A stretch of DNA of 64,000 nucleotides. Origin: Alphaproteobacteria bacterium. GTDB lineage: Bacteria; Pseudomonadota; Alphaproteobacteria; SHNJ01. The DNA is taken from assembly GCA_004295055.1 (NCBI GenBank), contig SHNJ01000007.1, forward strand, positions 137,081 to 201,080. The letters are read 5' to 3'. Made by a program: the position numbers and the translations under genes. Below the pieces are notes generated by a model. The model made no database searches, had not been told where the DNA came from, and was given only the letters and a program-made list of their open reading frames with translations. Within the stretch, counting starts at the first letter, position 1. Each line of letters begins with the position of its first letter. Of this stretch, positions 38,889 through 46,607 are shown one piece after another.

Positions 38889-39458
38889 ATGGCGGATAAA
38901 GTTTCTTGGCGGGATTGGTCCTGCGGATTGCATAACGATCATCTGACCATGCGGCAGGTTTTGGAAACCTTGCCGGGTAACGATTCTACTGAAATACATT
39001 GGTTGATCCGATTGCTGGAACGTCCATCCAGCCCATTGGCGCTGTCTGGCGCGATCGATTTGGACAGGCATGATTGCGTGCATGTATTGCTGGGCCGCGG
39101 ATTGCTGGCCCAGGACGAGGCCTTCGTACTTGGGTTCACCATGGGCGCGGACCGGAAAATGAAATTCTGGGAACCGGCGTTGTTCCGGTTTTGCGCGCAA
39201 TATTTATATCCGAAAATTTACCGCCTGAAAGCGCGGCAGATCGCGATTTTCAATTTGGGATTGGAATTCGCGCGCGGCAGCGATTGCCGCGATTTGCATA
39301 AATTCGACTTTCAACAATATCTTGACCAGCCGGTCGGCAAATTGCGCGCGATGTTGAAAATCAGCACGCACAAACTGGCCGAAGCCTATCGCCAGGAGCA
39401 GCAAATGATCCCGGATTCCAAGGAAAGCAAGCGGTTGGATATCGCGTTTGCCAATTAA
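38889..39458 (+). CDS. COQ4-like HDxxHx11E motif protein
   Basis: 189 residues. His61-Asp62-Cys63-Val64-His65 followed by Glu77 (in QDEAFVLGFTMG) reproduces the HDxxHx11E metal motif of COQ4, the ubiquinone-biosynthesis protein. Other sequences (ARQIAIFNLGLEFARG, a Tyr- and Lys-rich region) are consistent with an all-helical fold. The link to ubiquinone synthesis is inferred from the motif only. No ubi genes are adjacent. It is divergent from the gene at 37336. Confidence 0.65.
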   Translation: MADKVSWRDWSCGLHNDHLTMRQVLETLPGNDSTEIHWLIRLLERPSSPLALSGAIDLDRHDCVHVLLGRGLLAQDEAFVLGFTMGADRKMKFWEPALFRFCAQYLYPKIYRLKARQIAIFNLGLEFARGSDCRDLHKFDFQQYLDQPVGKLRAMLKISTHKLAEAYRQEQQMIPDSKESKRLDIAFAN

Positions 39459-39483
39459 ATCCAATTACTGTTATCCTAATTTT

Positions 39484-39651
39484 ACCCTCCCCCAACTAGG
39501 GGAGGGATAGCGCAGCTTATTCGCGTAAGCGAATTAGCGGAGCTTGGGTGGGGGATTCGGTGTTTGCAGCCTTTCCCCCTCCTACCAAGATCAACTAAAC
39601 TCGCTACGCTCGTTAAGTTAATCTATCCTCCCCCTAGTTGGGGGGGGAGGA
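39484..39651. repeat. Extragenic palindromic repeat, about 165 bp
   Basis: Outer arms of about 25 bp: the CCCTCCCCCAACTAGGGGAG region at the left pairs with the TCCTCCCCCTAGTTGGGGGG region at the right. Internal hairpins include AGCTTATTCGC with GCGAATTAGC. This G/C-tract style is typical of dispersed extragenic palindromes. No coding capacity. Confidence 0.8.
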
Positions 39652-39656
39652 ATTCA

Positions 39657-39728
39657 TTACCGCCATTTATTCATTTCGCCTAACAACCACATCGCCCAAT
39701 CATATTCTTGGCTGGTATCGGCCGCGAG
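39657..39728 (-). pseudogene. C-terminal fragment of an unidentified protein
   Basis: A minus-strand reading frame ending LAADTSQEYDWAMWLLGEMNKWR then TAA at 39657-39659; an in-frame stop lies just upstream. The composition is protein-like. The second repeat copy carries the same text but a one-base deletion breaks it. It looks like the leftover end of a lost gene; the family is not recognised. Confidence 0.4.
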
Positions 39729-39839
39729 TTTTTATCTAAAAAATATTTTCTATTAAGATTTTCCGAACCTATTGCTTTTCCAAAAGATCGGTGCAATATG
39801 ATTGCATCGACATAAAATATACAACCAATTAAATGTGGC
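39657..39839. repeat. 183-bp direct repeat, copy 1
   Basis: Nearly identical to 41362-41543 by eye (five substitutions, one single-base deletion). It ends 6 bp before the start of the gene at 39846, so it includes that gene's whole leader. It also includes, on the minus strand, a 24-codon remnant ending QEYDWAMWLLGEMNKWR and stop. Confidence 0.9.
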
Positions 39840-39845
39840 GGGAAT

Positions 39846-40403
39846 ATGGGAATATTTTCTAATAAAGCATTGAAATACTTAATTGCATCCAGCTGCATCT
39901 TCGCCCTTTTGTTTGGATTGTATCATATTTCACCGCGCATCTTCACGGTGCAGAACAGTGTTCATGATCATAGTATTTGCGTACGCAATGCCGGCGATAA
40001 ACCGATAAAATCGGTTGAATTTCGCAATAAAAACGATGTTTTATATAAAAATCCGAATGCCAATTTAAAGGCTGGCGATAGCACATGTTATAGCTTCGAA
40101 TCTCTCAATGCATTATCTGCGCCGCTAATTATGCATATTCAAATAGTGGGACGGAATTATGAAAAACAGATTGATCTAAGCCGTTATGATGTCGGCAGTA
40201 TTGAAGCCCAAATTACTGTTGGACCACAGGGCGCTATCCCCGAAATATATGTCCGGAACAATTATGGCGAAACTTCCTATGCCGGACTGCCGTATTATAA
40301 AATATTTCTTTTATTCGCCGTTGCCTTCGCGGCATTGACCCTGTGCCTTATGTTTTTGGGATATTGCCTGAAATTGCTGAGTCCGGTTTTTCAAAAGAAA
40401 TAA
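39846..40403 (+). CDS. Two-span membrane protein with extracytoplasmic domain, unknown
   Basis: 185 residues. Helix one covers residues 8-28 (ALKYLIASSCIFALLFGLYHI). A polar domain of about 115 residues with one pair of Cys follows, then helix two at about 150-176 (IFLLFAVAFAALTLCLMFLGYC). No family recognised. The leader is the 183-bp repeat. It is followed 30 bp later by the DUF6973-like gene, and the AT-rich composition of the pair differs from surrounding genes. Confidence 0.65.
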   Translation: MGIFSNKALKYLIASSCIFALLFGLYHISPRIFTVQNSVHDHSICVRNAGDKPIKSVEFRNKNDVLYKNPNANLKAGDSTCYSFESLNALSAPLIMHIQIVGRNYEKQIDLSRYDVGSIEAQITVGPQGAIPEIYVRNNYGETSYAGLPYYKIFLLFAVAFAALTLCLMFLGYCLKLLSPVFQKK

Positions 40404-40433
40404 AGCAGTTTAACAACATAAAGGAGCGCAACC

Positions 40434-41324
40434 ATGTTTTTTCTAGCTAGAGAAATTATAAGAGCTCGCGCAATTCATAAATTTGCGGAAAGAGAAGCGG
40501 TGGATTCACAGTTGCCAGGGCGTAAGCGCGGTCCGGCGGACGCTTATCGCCATATGCTTGGCGCAGCTGAAGCAACCAGAATATATGGCGAACTGCCTAC
40601 TAGTGTGGCAGGAGAAGCGGGAGAAATTATTAGTGGTAATACCGCAGAAGAAAGTGCCATGGATCGTCACAACAATAAAATTGGTATAGAGATTGGCAAA
40701 ATTGCACGGAAAGAAAATTGGACTAGAGAGCAAACTATTAAAGCCGTAAGACAAAAAATCATTGAAAGCAAAAATAGAGATGGGAGCTCTCGTCCGGGAG
40801 GGGATTTCGCAACCTGGTATCCGGAAAAAGATGGGCAAGGAAATAGTAATTGGGGAGGGAATCCTAAATACGATATTTCAGATAATGTGGAAGAATCTAA
40901 AAAAGGCGTTCCAATGCCAATTGAACATATGAATTGGCCAAATATTGATTTTAACGACCCCTATCATAATAATCCATATGGTACGCCGCCGGGATTTCAG
41001 CCGTATGTAACGGAATCTGATGCTACGATTGAAGAAGAACTCCGCGCCCAATTCCGCGAAGATGAATCTAAACGTAATCAACCTGATCCGAATGTTCCTG
41101 CGGCGGATGAGATAGATCCGAAAACCGGCAAGAAATTCGGGGATATGCGAACAGGGGAATATGCTTCGGCTTTGTTCCGTAAACGCCAACGTGATGCGGC
41201 TAATGGCAATGCCACTAACGACAACGCGCCGAATGCAGGCGGCGACGTGCGGGTGCGTGCTTATGATCGCGAAGGCGGGAAAGAACATGTACGGGCCTAT
41301 TCGCGCAGCAAGCCGAAGAAATAG
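40434..41324 (+). CDS. DUF6973-like protein, possible effector or toxin
   Basis: 296 residues. Two blocks, RGPADAYRHMLGAAEATRIYG (DxxRHxxxxA) and AMDRHNNKIGIEIGK (MDxHNNxxG), resemble the DUF6973 signature found in polymorphic toxins and phage-associated proteins. A Pro/Asn/Gly-rich middle follows, then a charged basic end with two related strings (VRVRAYDREG and HVRAYSRSKPKK). AAGGAG lies about ten bases before the ATG. No secretion signal. A toxin role is speculative; the neighbours encode small membrane proteins that could act as immunity proteins. Confidence 0.6.
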   Translation: MFFLAREIIRARAIHKFAEREAVDSQLPGRKRGPADAYRHMLGAAEATRIYGELPTSVAGEAGEIISGNTAEESAMDRHNNKIGIEIGKIARKENWTREQTIKAVRQKIIESKNRDGSSRPGGDFATWYPEKDGQGNSNWGGNPKYDISDNVEESKKGVPMPIEHMNWPNIDFNDPYHNNPYGTPPGFQPYVTESDATIEEELRAQFREDESKRNQPDPNVPAADEIDPKTGKKFGDMRTGEYASALFRKRQRDAANGNATNDNAPNAGGDVRVRAYDREGGKEHVRAYSRSKPKK

Positions 41325-41361
41325 TCCCACCGCAACAGGATGCGGGGCGGACAATAAGAAT

Positions 41362-41543
41362 TTACCGCCATTTGTTCATTTCGCCTAACAACCACATCGC
41401 CCAATCATATTCTTGGTTGTATCGGCAGCGAGTTTTTATCTAAAAAATATTTTCTATTAAGATTTTCCGAACCTATTGCTTTTCCAAAAAATCGGTGCAA
41501 TATGATTGCATCGATATAAAATATACAACCAATTAAATGTGGC
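41362..41543. repeat. 183-bp direct repeat, copy 2
   Basis: Second copy of the sequence at 39657-39839, on the same strand. It precedes the small membrane-protein gene at 41594, as copy 1 precedes the gene at 39846. The pair brackets a two-gene segment and could allow deletion or amplification by recombination. Confidence 0.9.
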
Positions 41544-41593
41544 ATAAATGTGGAATTGCCCCGGCGAAGGTATTCATTCAAAAAGGAATCAAG

Positions 41594-41908
41594 ATGAATA
41601 AAATATGGTTGGGCGGCAGCAATATTATCTTTCTGGCGGCCATTATTGCGCGCCTGTTCATAAGTGCATCAATCGAAGAGCAAACTGATATCGCACAGGC
41701 AATAGAATTTTATGGCTTTTGGGGGATGGGAATCTTGCCGTTCAATATAATTTTAAGCGCCGCATTAATAGCGTTTTATCGTTCAATCATAAAGAAGCCC
41801 ATAATGAACAAAGATTATATTTTCACGGTTTGGAATTTTACCGGTTTGATTGGATGGTTCGCAATTTTTGCTATTATTCCGTTGATGAAGATTTCTACTA
41901 TTGGTTAA
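41594..41908 (+). CDS. Small three-span membrane protein, unknown
   Basis: About 104 residues from the ATG at 41594, which has AAAGGA at good spacing; a longer reading from 41537 is unlikely. Three hydrophobic helices: NIIFLAAIIARLFISAS, GMGILPFNIILSAALIAFY and FTGLIGWFAIFAIIPL. No family recognised. It is AT-rich like the gene at 39846, whose leader it shares through the repeat. Confidence 0.6.
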   Translation: MNKIWLGGSNIIFLAAIIARLFISASIEEQTDIAQAIEFYGFWGMGILPFNIILSAALIAFYRSIIKKPIMNKDYIFTVWNFTGLIGWFAIFAIIPLMKISTIG

Positions 41909-41917
41909 TTTTTGCGA

Positions 41918-42100
41918 TTACTTCTTATCAATACGAATAAATCCAGTGCGGTTGATTTTTTCAAGGCGCCGCATGGCGGCATCGTAATCGCGTTTGGATG
42001 TGCCCGGCAATTCCATCACGACAGTGCCGGTATCATCCAAAATACGAATGGTCAAAATTTCATCAAAAAAATATCTTGGTTTTTTCCGGCGCGGCCCCAT
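41918..42100 (-). CDS. Small basic protein, unknown
   Basis: 60 residues from the ATG at 42100 (GGGAG seven bases upstream). Sequence features are GPRRKKPRYFFDEI, a strand-like middle TIRILDDTGTVVMELPG, and a basic helix YDAAMRRLEKINRTG. It resembles a short nucleic-acid- or ribosome-associated protein but no family is recognised. Confidence 0.45.
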   Translation of the reverse strand: MGPRRKKPRYFFDEILTIRILDDTGTVVMELPGTSKRDYDAAMRRLEKINRTGFIRIDKK

Positions 42101-42354
42101 GGCAAACTCCCACAAAAGGATTGGTGACCGGGAGTTTCAAACTGTACAGAGACAGCGCGACATTCTTTAGCCGAAGCCTGGACATGCAATGCCGCCTCCC
42201 GGCCATAATGAGGCCAGAGGCAGACATCGAATTTCGCTCGATGCAAGTTTACGCTCTGTAACGGGTTTGAACGCCCGGAGAACCGTTTGGTTCTGATGGC
42301 ATTATAGGGGGAGGGATGGGGGATGCAAGAAACTATTTGATGTCAAGTAGAATT
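42101..42354. other. Non-coding stretch
   Basis: Between the small basic gene and the following repeat. No convincing gene, RNA or site is seen; a short GGGGGAGGGATGGGGGATG purine-rich tract is at about 42307-42325. Confidence 0.4.
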
Positions 42355-42433
42355 GTCATCCCGAGCGTATGCGAGGGATCTACAGATATAGGAACTATTA
42401 TACCTGAAGATTCCTCACTTTGTTCGGAATGAC
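42355..42433. repeat. Extragenic inverted repeat
   Basis: GTCATCCCGAGCGTATGCGA at the left pairs imperfectly with the TCGGAATGAC-type right end. The arms are about 26 bp with a 26-base centre. The sense (GTCAT...CGAG...GGATCT and AGATTCCTC...GGAATGAC) is typical of dispersed intergenic palindromes. It lies 25 bp downstream of the gene ending at 42459. Confidence 0.7.
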
Positions 42434-42458
42434 AAAGAATGAAACCGACCCATTACAT

Positions 42459-42707
42459 TCATTTTCTTTTAAACCCGTCTATAACCCAAGGAATTCCTAT
42501 ATAGAAAAATGGAATTATAATGACTGGCACTACTGCGATTAAAATAGCTGTCAGATGCACTTCCCATGACCAGGGAATATCAGCAAATAATGAGAAATCT
42601 TCATAGGCTTGTCGTTCTTTATAATAGTAATACAAAGAAGCGCTCAGCGGCATATATAGCAATGAAGTAAACACCCATAACCTAAATATTCCTTGGTGTA
42701 TTTTCAT
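42459..42707 (-). CDS. Small two-span membrane protein, unknown
   Basis: 82 residues with two hydrophobic helices (LWVFTSLLYMPLSASLYYYY and LTAILIAVVPVIIIPFFYIGI) and a basic end (GFKRK). AGAATTTTTATG at the start gives a weak ribosome site. It lies 26 bp downstream of ald on the same strand, so it may be its distal operon member. No family recognised. Confidence 0.5.
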   Translation of the reverse strand: MKIHQGIFRLWVFTSLLYMPLSASLYYYYKERQAYEDFSLFADIPWSWEVHLTAILIAVVPVIIIPFFYIGIPWVIDGFKRK

Positions 42708-42733
42708 AAAAATTCTCTACGCTTAAGTTCTAT

Positions 42734-43852
42734 CTAAGCCGCCAATAATTTCTCCGTCGGGGCGTATTTCAATCCTAAATCTTTGGCTACGGCTTCGAAC
42801 GTAATTTCACCCAGGCATACGTTCAATCCATTTGCCAAATGCGGATTATCGCTTAGGGCTTTGCGCCAACCTTTTTGCGCAATCGCGGTTACGAACGGCA
42901 AGGTTGCGTTGTTTAACGCAAACGCCGATGTGCGCGGCACGCCGCCGGGCATATTCGTAACGCAATAATGGATTACGTCATTCACCTTGTACACCGGATC
43001 CGAATGGGTGGTTGGGCGCGATGTTTCGAAACATCCGCCTTGGTCGATGGCGACATCGACCAATACCGAACCCGGGATCATATTTTCGACCATTTTTTTG
43101 GTGACCAATCTTGGGGCCGCTGCGCCTGGAATCAACACGCCGCCGATTACCAAATGCGCGGTACGCACTTGTTCTTCGATATTATCGGCCGTTGAATAAA
43201 TTGTGGTCAAGCGCGATCCGAATTGCATATCCAATTCATTCAATCGTTTGATCGAACGGTCAACAACGGTTACCCGCGCGCCAAGCCCGATCGCCATGCG
43301 GATCGAATTGGTGCCAACAACGCCGCCGCCCAACACGACAACTTTTGCCGCTTGAACGCCGGGAACGCCGCCCAATAAAATACCGGCGCCGCCTTGTTCT
43401 TTTTCCAAATACCGCGCGCCGACTTGTACGGCCATGCGGCCCGCAACTTCGGACATCGGGGCGAGAAGGGGCAATCGCCCTTCGGCATCCGTCACGGTTT
43501 CATACGCAATCGCGACGCATTTCGATTTCATCAAGCCTTCGGCTTGTTGTTTGTCGGCCGCAAGGTGCAGATAGGTGAATAAAATCTGCCCTTCGCGCAA
43601 CATTTCACATTCTTTGGGCTGTGGTTCTTTGACCTTTACGATCATGTCTGCGGTTTTGAAAACCTCCGCGGCGGTTGGCAAAATTTTGGCACCCGCAGCA
43701 GTGTAATCGGAATCCGGGCAACCAATGCCTTCGCCGGCTTTGGTTTCAATGAATACTTCGTGGCCGCGCACGATCAATTCGCGCACGCTGGGCGGAGTCA
43801 ATCCGACACGGTATTCGTGGGTTTTAATTTCTTTGGGTACACCGATTTTCAT
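42734..43852 (-). CDS. ald: Alanine dehydrogenase
   Basis: NAD-dependent interconversion of L-alanine with pyruvate and ammonia. It has 372 residues from the ATG at 43852 (MKIGVPKEIKTHEYRVGLTP), preceded by GGAGCG; a longer frame to 43897 does not look like the family. The Rossmann motif is VVLGGGVVGTNS. Catalytic Lys and His occur in the FIETKAGEG/ TYLHLAAD region. It would support alanine use or nitrogen balance together with glnA nearby, but there is no operon link. Confidence 0.95.
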   Translation of the reverse strand: MKIGVPKEIKTHEYRVGLTPPSVRELIVRGHEVFIETKAGEGIGCPDSDYTAAGAKILPTAAEVFKTADMIVKVKEPQPKECEMLREGQILFTYLHLAADKQQAEGLMKSKCVAIAYETVTDAEGRLPLLAPMSEVAGRMAVQVGARYLEKEQGGAGILLGGVPGVQAAKVVVLGGGVVGTNSIRMAIGLGARVTVVDRSIKRLNELDMQFGSRLTTIYSTADNIEEQVRTAHLVIGGVLIPGAAAPRLVTKKMVENMIPGSVLVDVAIDQGGCFETSRPTTHSDPVYKVNDVIHYCVTNMPGGVPRTSAFALNNATLPFVTAIAQKGWRKALSDNPHLANGLNVCLGEITFEAVAKDLGLKYAPTEKLLAA

Positions 43853-44177
43853 GCGAACGCTCCGGTTAATGGGGATTGGCGAGTTGGTTGGGTTCATGGC
43901 ACATCCACCTTTGTTGTTTGGTTTGCCTCGCCCCCTTCATGCTAAAATTTACGGTATTATACAAAGGGTTTGCCATGCGGTGCAGCATTTTATTTCGCTC
44001 GGCAATGTTGGGGACAGGTTGCAGTAAAGCATAAGATGGTAAATTAACCTTTAACGGCTACATAAATATAGTTTGGAAAAAATGGTTAATAACTAGTTAA
44101 ATCAAAGACTTACTAACCTTTCGGTAATAGTTAACACGTATCCTGGTTCTATAACAACGACAAAACAGGGTACGGCT
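43853..44177. other. Divergent intergenic region between ald and the LapG-like gene
   Basis: The right half (44035-44150) is AT-rich and carries several TTAACC/GGTTAA-type strings, a plausible promoter zone for the adhesin locus, but no confident -35/-10 pair was identified. No gene longer than 20 codons stands out. Confidence 0.4.
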
Positions 44178-44909
44178 TTGCTACAATTGCTACAAAAACA
44201 TTCCAGACGGAATTTTATGGCCAAATTGGGCGGTATGTCCGCCTCGGCTTTTTTAATGGCCAAAGCGCCAACAGCACTCGCCGATACATTCGCCGGCACT
44301 TTCGATAACGTATCGACCAAACCATCGCATCACAGCAAAATTTTAGACAGTTCGGAATTGGGTGTCGGCGAGCCAAGCAAATACATTCCCAAAGCATCCA
44401 TTTTAAAAGCCGCATTCAACCGTCCGGACAGCAGCGCTTCGCCAATCCAAGCCTGGATTCAATTGTTGACGTCATTGAAAGACGCCGATGCTGAAACGCA
44501 AATCGCCGCCGTGCACGGATTTTTCAATCAAGTGCGGTATGTCGGCGAACAAGGCCAAGATGTTTGGAAATTGCCGGCACAGTTTTTATGCGAAGGCGGC
44601 GATTGCGAAGATTTCGCGATCGCTAAATTTGTCAGCCTGAGATTGCTCGGTTTTCACAAAGATCGCATCAGATTGGTATTTGTCGAAAATACCTTGACCG
44701 GCGCGGATCATGCCGTTACCGCCGTTCAATATAATGATAAAACTTATATATTGGACAATAACTTAGCCAATGTAACTTTAAGCGATAAATTAGGCCATTA
44801 TAATCCCGTTTGCTCGTTCGATGAAAAACGCCTTTGGTTGCACTGGAAATCAGGAAATACAGGCGGTTCCGTGGCCTCGCTGCAACAACGTTTGTCCAAG
44901 CAAAGCTAA
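44178..44909 (+). CDS. lapG: LapG-like periplasmic cysteine protease (BTLCP family)
   Basis: 243 residues. The bacterial transglutaminase-like cysteine proteinase triad is complete: Cys143 (GGDCEDFA), His178 (ADHAVTAV), Asp193 (ILDNNL). In Pseudomonas, LapG clips the N-terminus of a giant adhesin to release it when c-di-GMP falls. The N-terminus contains SRRNFMA followed by a hydrophobic stretch, which resembles a Tat signal, unlike the Sec signals of studied LapG proteins. The frame starts at a TTG with CAGGG seven bases upstream; the alternative ATG at 44217 would lose the twin arginine. It is adjacent to the adhesin and its type I exporter. LapD is not in the window. Confidence 0.82.
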   Translation: MLQLLQKHSRRNFMAKLGGMSASAFLMAKAPTALADTFAGTFDNVSTKPSHHSKILDSSELGVGEPSKYIPKASILKAAFNRPDSSASPIQAWIQLLTSLKDADAETQIAAVHGFFNQVRYVGEQGQDVWKLPAQFLCEGGDCEDFAIAKFVSLRLLGFHKDRIRLVFVENTLTGADHAVTAVQYNDKTYILDNNLANVTLSDKLGHYNPVCSFDEKRLWLHWKSGNTGGSVASLQQRLSKQS

Positions 44910-45003
44910 TAATATCCCCTTCAAAACAAAAATAACTTTCCAAGCATGCCAAACATGCTACATAGTATCTTTACGAAAATAACAAGATACAATGGAGTGA
45001 ATG

Positions 45004-46359
45004 ATGAGCAAGCTTTTAAAATTCTCGACCGCTTTGACCGCGATTATGATCGCGAGCGCTGCCGCCCATGCGGATAGCTTGCCACAAGCCGTGCAAAAAA
45101 CACTAAACACCAACCCGGATATGATTATCGTTCTAAGCGATCGTGAAATCGCGGACACGGAACGCCGCGATGCGCTGGGCGGCTTGTTTCCAAGTATCGA
45201 TATCAACGCCAATTCCGGGGTGCAATCCACCGACAGCCCAAGCACGCGTTCTTCGGCGGCTGCCGTAGGCGATGGCAATTCCGAACCGGATTTATTCCAA
45301 AACGAAGCGACGATCACGTTGCGCCAATTGTTGTTCGATGGTCTTGGCACTTGGGCGGAAGTTAACCGCCGCGAAGCCTTGGTGACCTCGGCGGAAAACA
45401 AAGTATTCGATCGCGCCGAAGGTTTGGCCGTCGATACGTCCGAAGCGTACTTGGAAGTTTTGCGCCGCAACCGTTTATTGTCGATTGCTCAAGAAAATTT
45501 GGGCACGCATACAAAATACCGCGACATGGTGAATAAACGTTCCGAAGGCGGCGGCGGCACTGTCGCCGATTTACGCCAGGCGGAATCGCGTTACGGCGCA
45601 TCGGAAACCACCGTGGCTCAATTAAAAGGATCTTTGGCCGATGCCGAAGCTTCGTATCAACGTCTGGTTGGCGAAGTGCCTGACAATTTGGCGCGTCCCG
45701 ATTTCGATTTTGGCTCCTTGCCGGCGGATGTTGCCAGCGCGGTAGCACAGACATTGCAAACCAATCCGGCGATTTTATCGGCTAAAAACGAACTGCAAGC
45801 CGCGGAAGAAGCGGTAACGTCCGCATACTCGCCGTTTATGCCTCGTTTCGATTTGGAATTGTCCGGCACCAAAGGACATGATTTGGACGGCATTCAAGGC
45901 AACAATGATAATGCCGCCGCCTTGGTCGTAGCGCGCTGGAACTTGCTGCGCGGCGGGTCGGATAATGCCCGTAAGGATGGCGCCGTATTGCGTCGTTCCC
46001 GCGCTCGCGATGTCGTTAGCCGGGTAGAACGCATTCAGTCCGAACAAACCAGATTTGCATGGAACGCCATGTCTTCCGCGCGGGAGCGGGTGGTTACTTT
46101 GCGCAATGTGGTTGCGTCGAACGAACGCGTCCGCGATGCGTATTTGAAACAATTCGAATTGGGTCAACGCAGCTTGCTGGATCTATTGGATTCTGAGAAT
46201 GAATTGTTCTTGTCCCGTAGCGATTTGGTTACGGCCGAATATACCGCTTTGTTTGGCGCGTATCGGTTAATGGCTGCCATGGGAACTTTGAATGCCCATT
46301 TGGGCGTTAAAGTGCCGGAATTGCAGAAAACCACGACCGCCACTTCCTGGTCTTGGTAG
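45004..46359 (+). CDS. lapE: TolC-family outer membrane efflux protein (LapE-like)
   Basis: About 451 residues with a signal peptide ending AAAHA. It forms the outer-membrane exit duct of type I secretion. The duplicated TolC plan shows as SLPQAVQKTLNTNPD and later VAQTLQTNPAILSAKNELQAAEEAV, with long coiled-coil helices. The periplasmic end has YLKQFELGQRSLLDLLDSENEL. Two start ATGs adjoin (45001, 45004); GGAG favours the second. A terminator follows. Part of the adhesin locus. Confidence 0.9.
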   Translation: MSKLLKFSTALTAIMIASAAAHADSLPQAVQKTLNTNPDMIIVLSDREIADTERRDALGGLFPSIDINANSGVQSTDSPSTRSSAAAVGDGNSEPDLFQNEATITLRQLLFDGLGTWAEVNRREALVTSAENKVFDRAEGLAVDTSEAYLEVLRRNRLLSIAQENLGTHTKYRDMVNKRSEGGGGTVADLRQAESRYGASETTVAQLKGSLADAEASYQRLVGEVPDNLARPDFDFGSLPADVASAVAQTLQTNPAILSAKNELQAAEEAVTSAYSPFMPRFDLELSGTKGHDLDGIQGNNDNAAALVVARWNLLRGGSDNARKDGAVLRRSRARDVVSRVERIQSEQTRFAWNAMSSARERVVTLRNVVASNERVRDAYLKQFELGQRSLLDLLDSENELFLSRSDLVTAEYTALFGAYRLMAAMGTLNAHLGVKVPELQKTTTATSWSW

Positions 46360-46390
46360 TCAGTAATTTTGTTAATAAGTAAGATTTGAA

Positions 46391-46422
46391 ATGCCCTCGT
46401 TAATAGAGGGCATTTTATTTTT
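46391..46422 (+). terminator. Terminator after lapE-like gene
   Basis: An 8-bp stem ATGCCCTC/GAGGGCAT with a 7-base loop followed by TTTATTTTTT. It separates the TolC transcript from the adhesin gene. Confidence 0.85.
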
Positions 46423-46504
46423 TATTATTATATTTCAAATGTTTATATAGAATTTACTGCGTCTGCATCGCTTCCAATCGTTAACAATGCGTAAATTTTT
46501 TGTG

Positions 46505-46533
46505 TTGCAATTCGTTTCTTTTTGAGTTACGAT
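46505..46533 (+). promoter_or_regulatory. Possible sigma-70 promoter of the RTX adhesin gene
   Basis: TTGCAA (46505-46510), a 17-bp spacer and TACGAT (46528-46533), with four of six consensus matches in each box. It lies 75 bp upstream of the ATG in a region that needs its own promoter because a terminator lies just before. Confidence 0.35.
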
Positions 46534-46607
46534 GGTTAAACATATATTAATTTTATATGAACCGCCGACAAATATAAAAAAAGGCATAGAGTAGGTAGAG
46601 GGATTTC

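Noticed and set aside
39680-39898. 72-codon minus-strand frame over the leader of the gene at 39846
   Set aside because: It lies across the repeat and the start of a better gene, has no ribosome site and is not kept in the second repeat copy.
43975-44034. 19-codon frame MRCSILFRSAMLGTGCSKA
   Set aside because: Too short, no Shine-Dalgarno and no known small peptide resembles it.
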